A stretch of 21,644 bases of DNA from a virus: the IMG/VR virus record IMGVR_UViG_3300000117_000327, positions 1 through 21,644 of that record. One strand, written 5' to 3'. Positions 19,439 through 21,644 of this stretch are shown one piece after another. The translations under genes were made by a program, and so were the position numbers. How positions within the stretch are numbered: position 1 is the stretch's first letter; every line of letters starts with the position of its first letter. Below the pieces are notes generated by a model, which was given only the letters and a program-made list of their open reading frames with translations, was not told where the DNA came from and made no database searches.

Positions 19439-19637
19439 ACTGGACAGACCTGATGCGGCTCTAAGCACAGATCTGAACGAAACCAAACGACGCAAGGAAG
19501 CAGCAGCAGCATGGGAACGGAATGGAGCTAGTCTTTCAGACAATGCTTTTGCCGATGATGTCGTAGATAATGACGACAGACCATACCGATGCCGCGCAGT
19601 TACTGAGGTTTACACGGGGCTGTCTAATTACGACTGA
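19404..19637 (+). CDS. Hypothetical protein downstream of attP
   Basis: A 77-residue acidic protein with a very strong ribosome-binding site, GAGGAGGccgcac. The sequence MAYKEYHRYIGKLDRPDAAL and ENG-like ASLSDNAFADDVVDNDDRPY is not recognised. In a prophage it would lie directly downstream of the host tRNA-Thr gene, and it would be cut off from the integrase operon. Its stop overlaps the convergent lysozyme gene by 10 bases with no terminator between. Confidence 0.65.
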   Translation: MAYKEYHRYIGKLDRPDAALSTDLNETKRRKEAAAAWERNGASLSDNAFADDVVDNDDRPYRCRAVTEVYTGLSNYD

Positions 19638-20047
19638 TCAGCCGCGCTTTCCATCAAAGCCTTTAATTCAGGCCCGCGAGATTTGATCTGCTGGTACCAT
19701 AGAGAGTCTTCCATCTCACGAGCTGCTCCAAAAAAGTCCCTATCTTCAAGTTTTCTGAGCATATTCTTGAAGCGAGAAAAGCGAGGCCACCCAAGATTAA
19801 AGACCATTGATACCAATACAAGCTGTGCTGGTTCCGGCAAATCACGCCACCAGTCCATGCGATCATCAAGTTCGAACAAAGAAATATTAATATCATCTTG
19901 CAGTATGACACGCGCAGCACGCTCACTGATTGGCTCACGCATGTTATGTCCATAGCCAACTGTCGGAACACCAACTGTGTCGTCATACATTGTCAGGCGT
20001 AGACCTTCATGCTTTGCAATAAGATCTGTTAATTTCTCTGCGTTCAT
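19628..20047 (-). CDS. Endolysin, T4-type lysozyme (GH24)
   Basis: This 139-residue enzyme cuts the glycan strands of peptidoglycan at the end of infection. The catalytic triad has T4 lysozyme spacing: Glu14 (KHEG), Asp23 (YDDT) and Thr29 (VPTVGYGHN). The C-terminal lobe includes LVSMVFNLGWPRFSRFKNML. There is no signal or SAR segment at the N-terminus, so it needs a holin to reach the wall. It overlaps the holin-like gene by 4 bases (ATGA). Confidence 0.9.
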   Translation of the reverse strand: MNAEKLTDLIAKHEGLRLTMYDDTVGVPTVGYGHNMREPISERAARVILQDDINISLFELDDRMDWWRDLPEPAQLVLVSMVFNLGWPRFSRFKNMLRKLEDRDFFGAAREMEDSLWYQQIKSRGPELKALMESAADQS

Positions 20048-20400
20048 TTCTTCCTCACTGATTCAGCTAAACCGCCACCAAAATAAAAACCAACAATGAT
20101 CAACATGATCTCGCCAATCCAGAAGTCGCCAAGGATTGCCTTCACACCATCGATGTCGCCTTTGCCAGCCAGTGTCATGCTTAATGTAATGGCAAAGCAA
20201 AGCAGGAAGGTGAAAGCAAACATCAAAGCAAGGTAGCGTTGGGCCAATTTAAATGGGGCATACGCTGCTAACAGGTCTGTCTTAGCTTTGCTTTTTGCTG
20301 CCACCTCTTCTTCTGTAGAGGTGTGAATGTCGTCTATTAAACTGAGTCCTTGTTTAACAACGTCTCCGCTGCCAAACAATTTCATGAGCAAGGGAATCAT
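20044..20400 (-). CDS. Putative holin
   Basis: A 118-residue protein with two hydrophobic segments at about 57-78 (LALMFAFTFLLCFAITLSMT) and 95-111 (IGEIMLIIVGFYFGGG), a preceding amphipathic part (KTDLLAAYAPFKLAQRY) and a short basic tail. Proteins of this exact design lie next to lysozymes in marine phages and are taken to be holins. The place directly upstream of the lysozyme supports that. No canonical Pfam holin motif is certain. Confidence 0.7.
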   Translation of the reverse strand: MIPLLMKLFGSGDVVKQGLSLIDDIHTSTEEEVAAKSKAKTDLLAAYAPFKLAQRYLALMFAFTFLLCFAITLSMTLAGKGDIDGVKAILGDFWIGEIMLIIVGFYFGGGLAESVRKK

Positions 20401-21065
20401 TTCTGGCTATCCTTTATGCCTTCTAAAACATCATAGATATTGGGAGGGGGCGGCTGATCTATATTCCACTGGCACAAATACTCGCGTGGCCGAAACTCAT
20501 ACGGCGCATACATAATAGTTTCCTGAGTATTGTGTGCGCCGCGATACACACATGCCGTGGTTTTCTTATCAATCTTCATGCATTTAACCAGACGGCATAC
20601 AGTCAGATCGTTAGCAGCCTGTGCAAAGGCACCTTTCATCCAGAACGCAAACAGCAATATGCCAACGACGCCAAACAAAATGACAAGACCAACGCCTACA
20701 TTGCCAGCTGTCTCAATGTTTTTCTTGCGCCGCTTCACAGCATTTTGTCTAGCCTTAGCCCTGCCGTCTTTTGCTTCTTCGCAAAATCTCTCATAGTCAC
20801 GCCATAGACCTGGGCGACCAGACATTATCATCAGTTCTTTGAGTTGTTTTTCTTTCTCACGAATCTGTTCAAGAGCCATAAACTCTTCAAGATCATTGCC
20901 GCCCACACCTCTGGCACGCTTCTTATTGCCCTCTCGCATAAGATCTTCTTTGCAAGAGATGAACGTGCCGAGAGCCTTGCCACATGAGGCAAGTTCACGG
21001 CCATTGGATATAGTGGTTTTTATAATTGCAAAGGCGGCGTTGGCTGCTGCGAGTTCGGCTAACAT
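20397..21065 (-). CDS. Membrane protein of the lysis region
   Basis: A 222-residue protein. The N-terminus MLAELAAANAAFAIIKTTIS and the middle LEEFMALEQIREKEKQLKEL then GRPGLWRDYERF match a phage family seen near lysis genes. A basic stretch (KRRKKN) leads into one membrane helix at about 122-142. The C-terminal 75 residues carry four cysteines and may be periplasmic, an extension that many relatives lack. Orientation suggests a spanin-like or holin-partner protein, which is unproven. It overlaps the holin-like gene by 4 bases. Confidence 0.7.
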   Translation of the reverse strand: MLAELAAANAAFAIIKTTISNGRELASCGKALGTFISCKEDLMREGNKKRARGVGGNDLEEFMALEQIREKEKQLKELMIMSGRPGLWRDYERFCEEAKDGRAKARQNAVKRRKKNIETAGNVGVGLVILFGVVGILLFAFWMKGAFAQAANDLTVCRLVKCMKIDKKTTACVYRGAHNTQETIMYAPYEFRPREYLCQWNIDQPPPPNIYDVLEGIKDSQK

Positions 21066-21253
21066 CAGTACACCTTTGTTTCCTTATCTACCATAACTGG
21101 CAAACAGTAAGCGGTGATCTTCTGTCCTTGTTTATGCAGCCGTTGTGCAAAGTACACGCAGTCATCAACAGAGCGAAAATACATATCATTGCTCTTGAGG
21201 CGTTGCTCTTCACCCAAGCCGACAAATACAAACAACAAAAAGACATGAATCAT
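21065..21253 (-). CDS. Small exported or membrane-anchored protein
   Basis: A 62-residue protein beginning with a hydrophobic stretch (MIHVFLLFVFVGLG) that could be a short signal anchor, followed by a soluble part with two cysteines (VDDCVYFAQRLHKQGQKITA, YCLP). Similar small proteins accompany marine phage lysis genes. Function unknown. TGATG and ATGA overlaps tie it to neighbours. Confidence 0.65.
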   Translation of the reverse strand: MIHVFLLFVFVGLGEEQRLKSNDMYFRSVDDCVYFAQRLHKQGQKITAYCLPVMVDKETKVY

Positions 21254-21420
21254 CCATTAACAATTAGCCCTATGAGCAAAACAATGGTGGTTCCAGCAGT
21301 GCCGATCATGATGTGTTCGATGCGCTTGATACGCAGGATGGTTTCCTTCCATCTCTCAGCGCACACTGCCTCATGCGTGTCGATCTGAGATTGGACAGAT
21401 GTGACGGTTGGCTTGCTCAT
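21250..21420 (-). CDS. XhlA-like small membrane protein
   Basis: A 56-residue protein with an N-terminal amphipathic helix (IDTHEAVCAERWKETILRIK) and a C-terminal membrane helix (MIGTAGTTIVLLIGLIVNG). This is the layout of XhlA/hemolysin-type holin partners. Its ends overlap neighbours as TGATG and ATGA, confirming the frame. It probably works with the holin-like protein; this is inferred. Confidence 0.7.
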   Translation of the reverse strand: MSKPTVTSVQSQIDTHEAVCAERWKETILRIKRIEHIMIGTAGTTIVLLIGLIVNG

Positions 21421-21608
21421 CAGTCGGCGTCCGCAATGGTCAAGTCACCGGCTGCGACCTGTCGCATGATTTCTGCGCTTTCTTTATTGGCAGCATCATT
21501 GATAGGCACATACATCTCCACACCGTCAATGGTAGCTTTGATGCTGGAGTTAGTGCCATCAATAGGATGTGCAATGTATTGTGCGTTTGTAATGTTCATC
21601 TCATCCAT
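21420..21608 (-). CDS. Small hypothetical late protein
   Basis: A 62-residue protein starting MDEMNITNAQYIAHPIDGTN, followed by IKATIDGVEMYVPINDAANK. This pattern occurs in small marine phage proteins next to tail-fibre genes. GGAG lies 8 bases before ATG 21608; a second ATG at 21599 is also possible. It is acidic, soluble, and of unknown function. Confidence 0.65.
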   Translation of the reverse strand: MDEMNITNAQYIAHPIDGTNSSIKATIDGVEMYVPINDAANKESAEIMRQVAAGDLTIADAD

Positions 21609-21610
21609 GT

Positions 21611-21644
21611 CTATAACTCCGCACTAATATCAAGCACACCATTG
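21611..21644 (-). CDS. C-terminal end of an upstream late gene (partial)
   Basis: The minus-strand frame entering from the right edge reads NGVLDISAEL and stops at TAG (21613-21611), two bases before the next ATG. By position it may be a tail fibre or other tail gene. Only ten residues are visible, so nothing firmer can be said. Confidence 0.45.
   Translation of the reverse strand, partial: NGVLDISAEL

Overview
The window is about half of the genome of a temperate tailed phage of the podovirus type, or the same phage as a prophage. Evidence for lysogeny is a tyrosine integrase, an excisionase-like protein, a CI/Cro-type immunity region, and an attachment site made of the 3' half of a tRNA-Thr(GGT) gene. 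The tRNA fragment carries an encoded CCA and resembles proteobacterial genes. Together with a family of tiny basic proteins that I know from marine phages, this suggests a Gram-negative, probably marine and possibly alphaproteobacterial host. The host call is inference.

Layout. From 9480 leftward to 1 everything is on the minus strand and forms the late morphogenesis operon: small terminase, a small membrane protein, an unknown 290-residue protein, a block of small basic proteins, large terminase, portal, a Bbp19-like protein, scaffold, a GNAT-like protein, major capsid protein and an 87-residue protein. It runs off the left edge. From 21644 leftward to 19628 there is a second minus-strand block with small proteins, an XhlA-like protein, a putative holin and a T4-type lysozyme, entered from the right edge by the last codons of an upstream gene. 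If the genome is circular, the missing tail genes join the two edges.

From about 9600 to 19637 the plus strand carries the early and lysogeny half. In order it holds a 600-base untranslated region with strong secondary structure, an operon of mostly unknown early proteins including a DUF932-type protein, the minus-strand repressor with its divergent Cro-like gene, a PD-(D/E)XK nuclease, a winged-helix replication protein, a YqaJ/lambda-type exonuclease, an ERF annealing protein and an SSB-like protein, then excisionase, integrase and attP. No DNA or RNA polymerase, helicase or primase gene is seen in this half, so the phage probably depends on host replication and transcription.

The most interesting signal is a dispersed set of near-identical palindromes (CTGCA-N4-TGCAG). 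They sit in the cI/cro region, over the exonuclease promoter, over the predicted late promoter, just upstream of the major capsid gene and of the small gene behind the large terminase, and beside attP. This looks like one repressor controlling the whole genome through scattered operators. Two other structures stand out: a 161-bp element bounded by a perfect 10-bp inverted repeat at the head of the early region, and a duplicated GNRA-tetraloop hairpin with a compensatory base-pair change.
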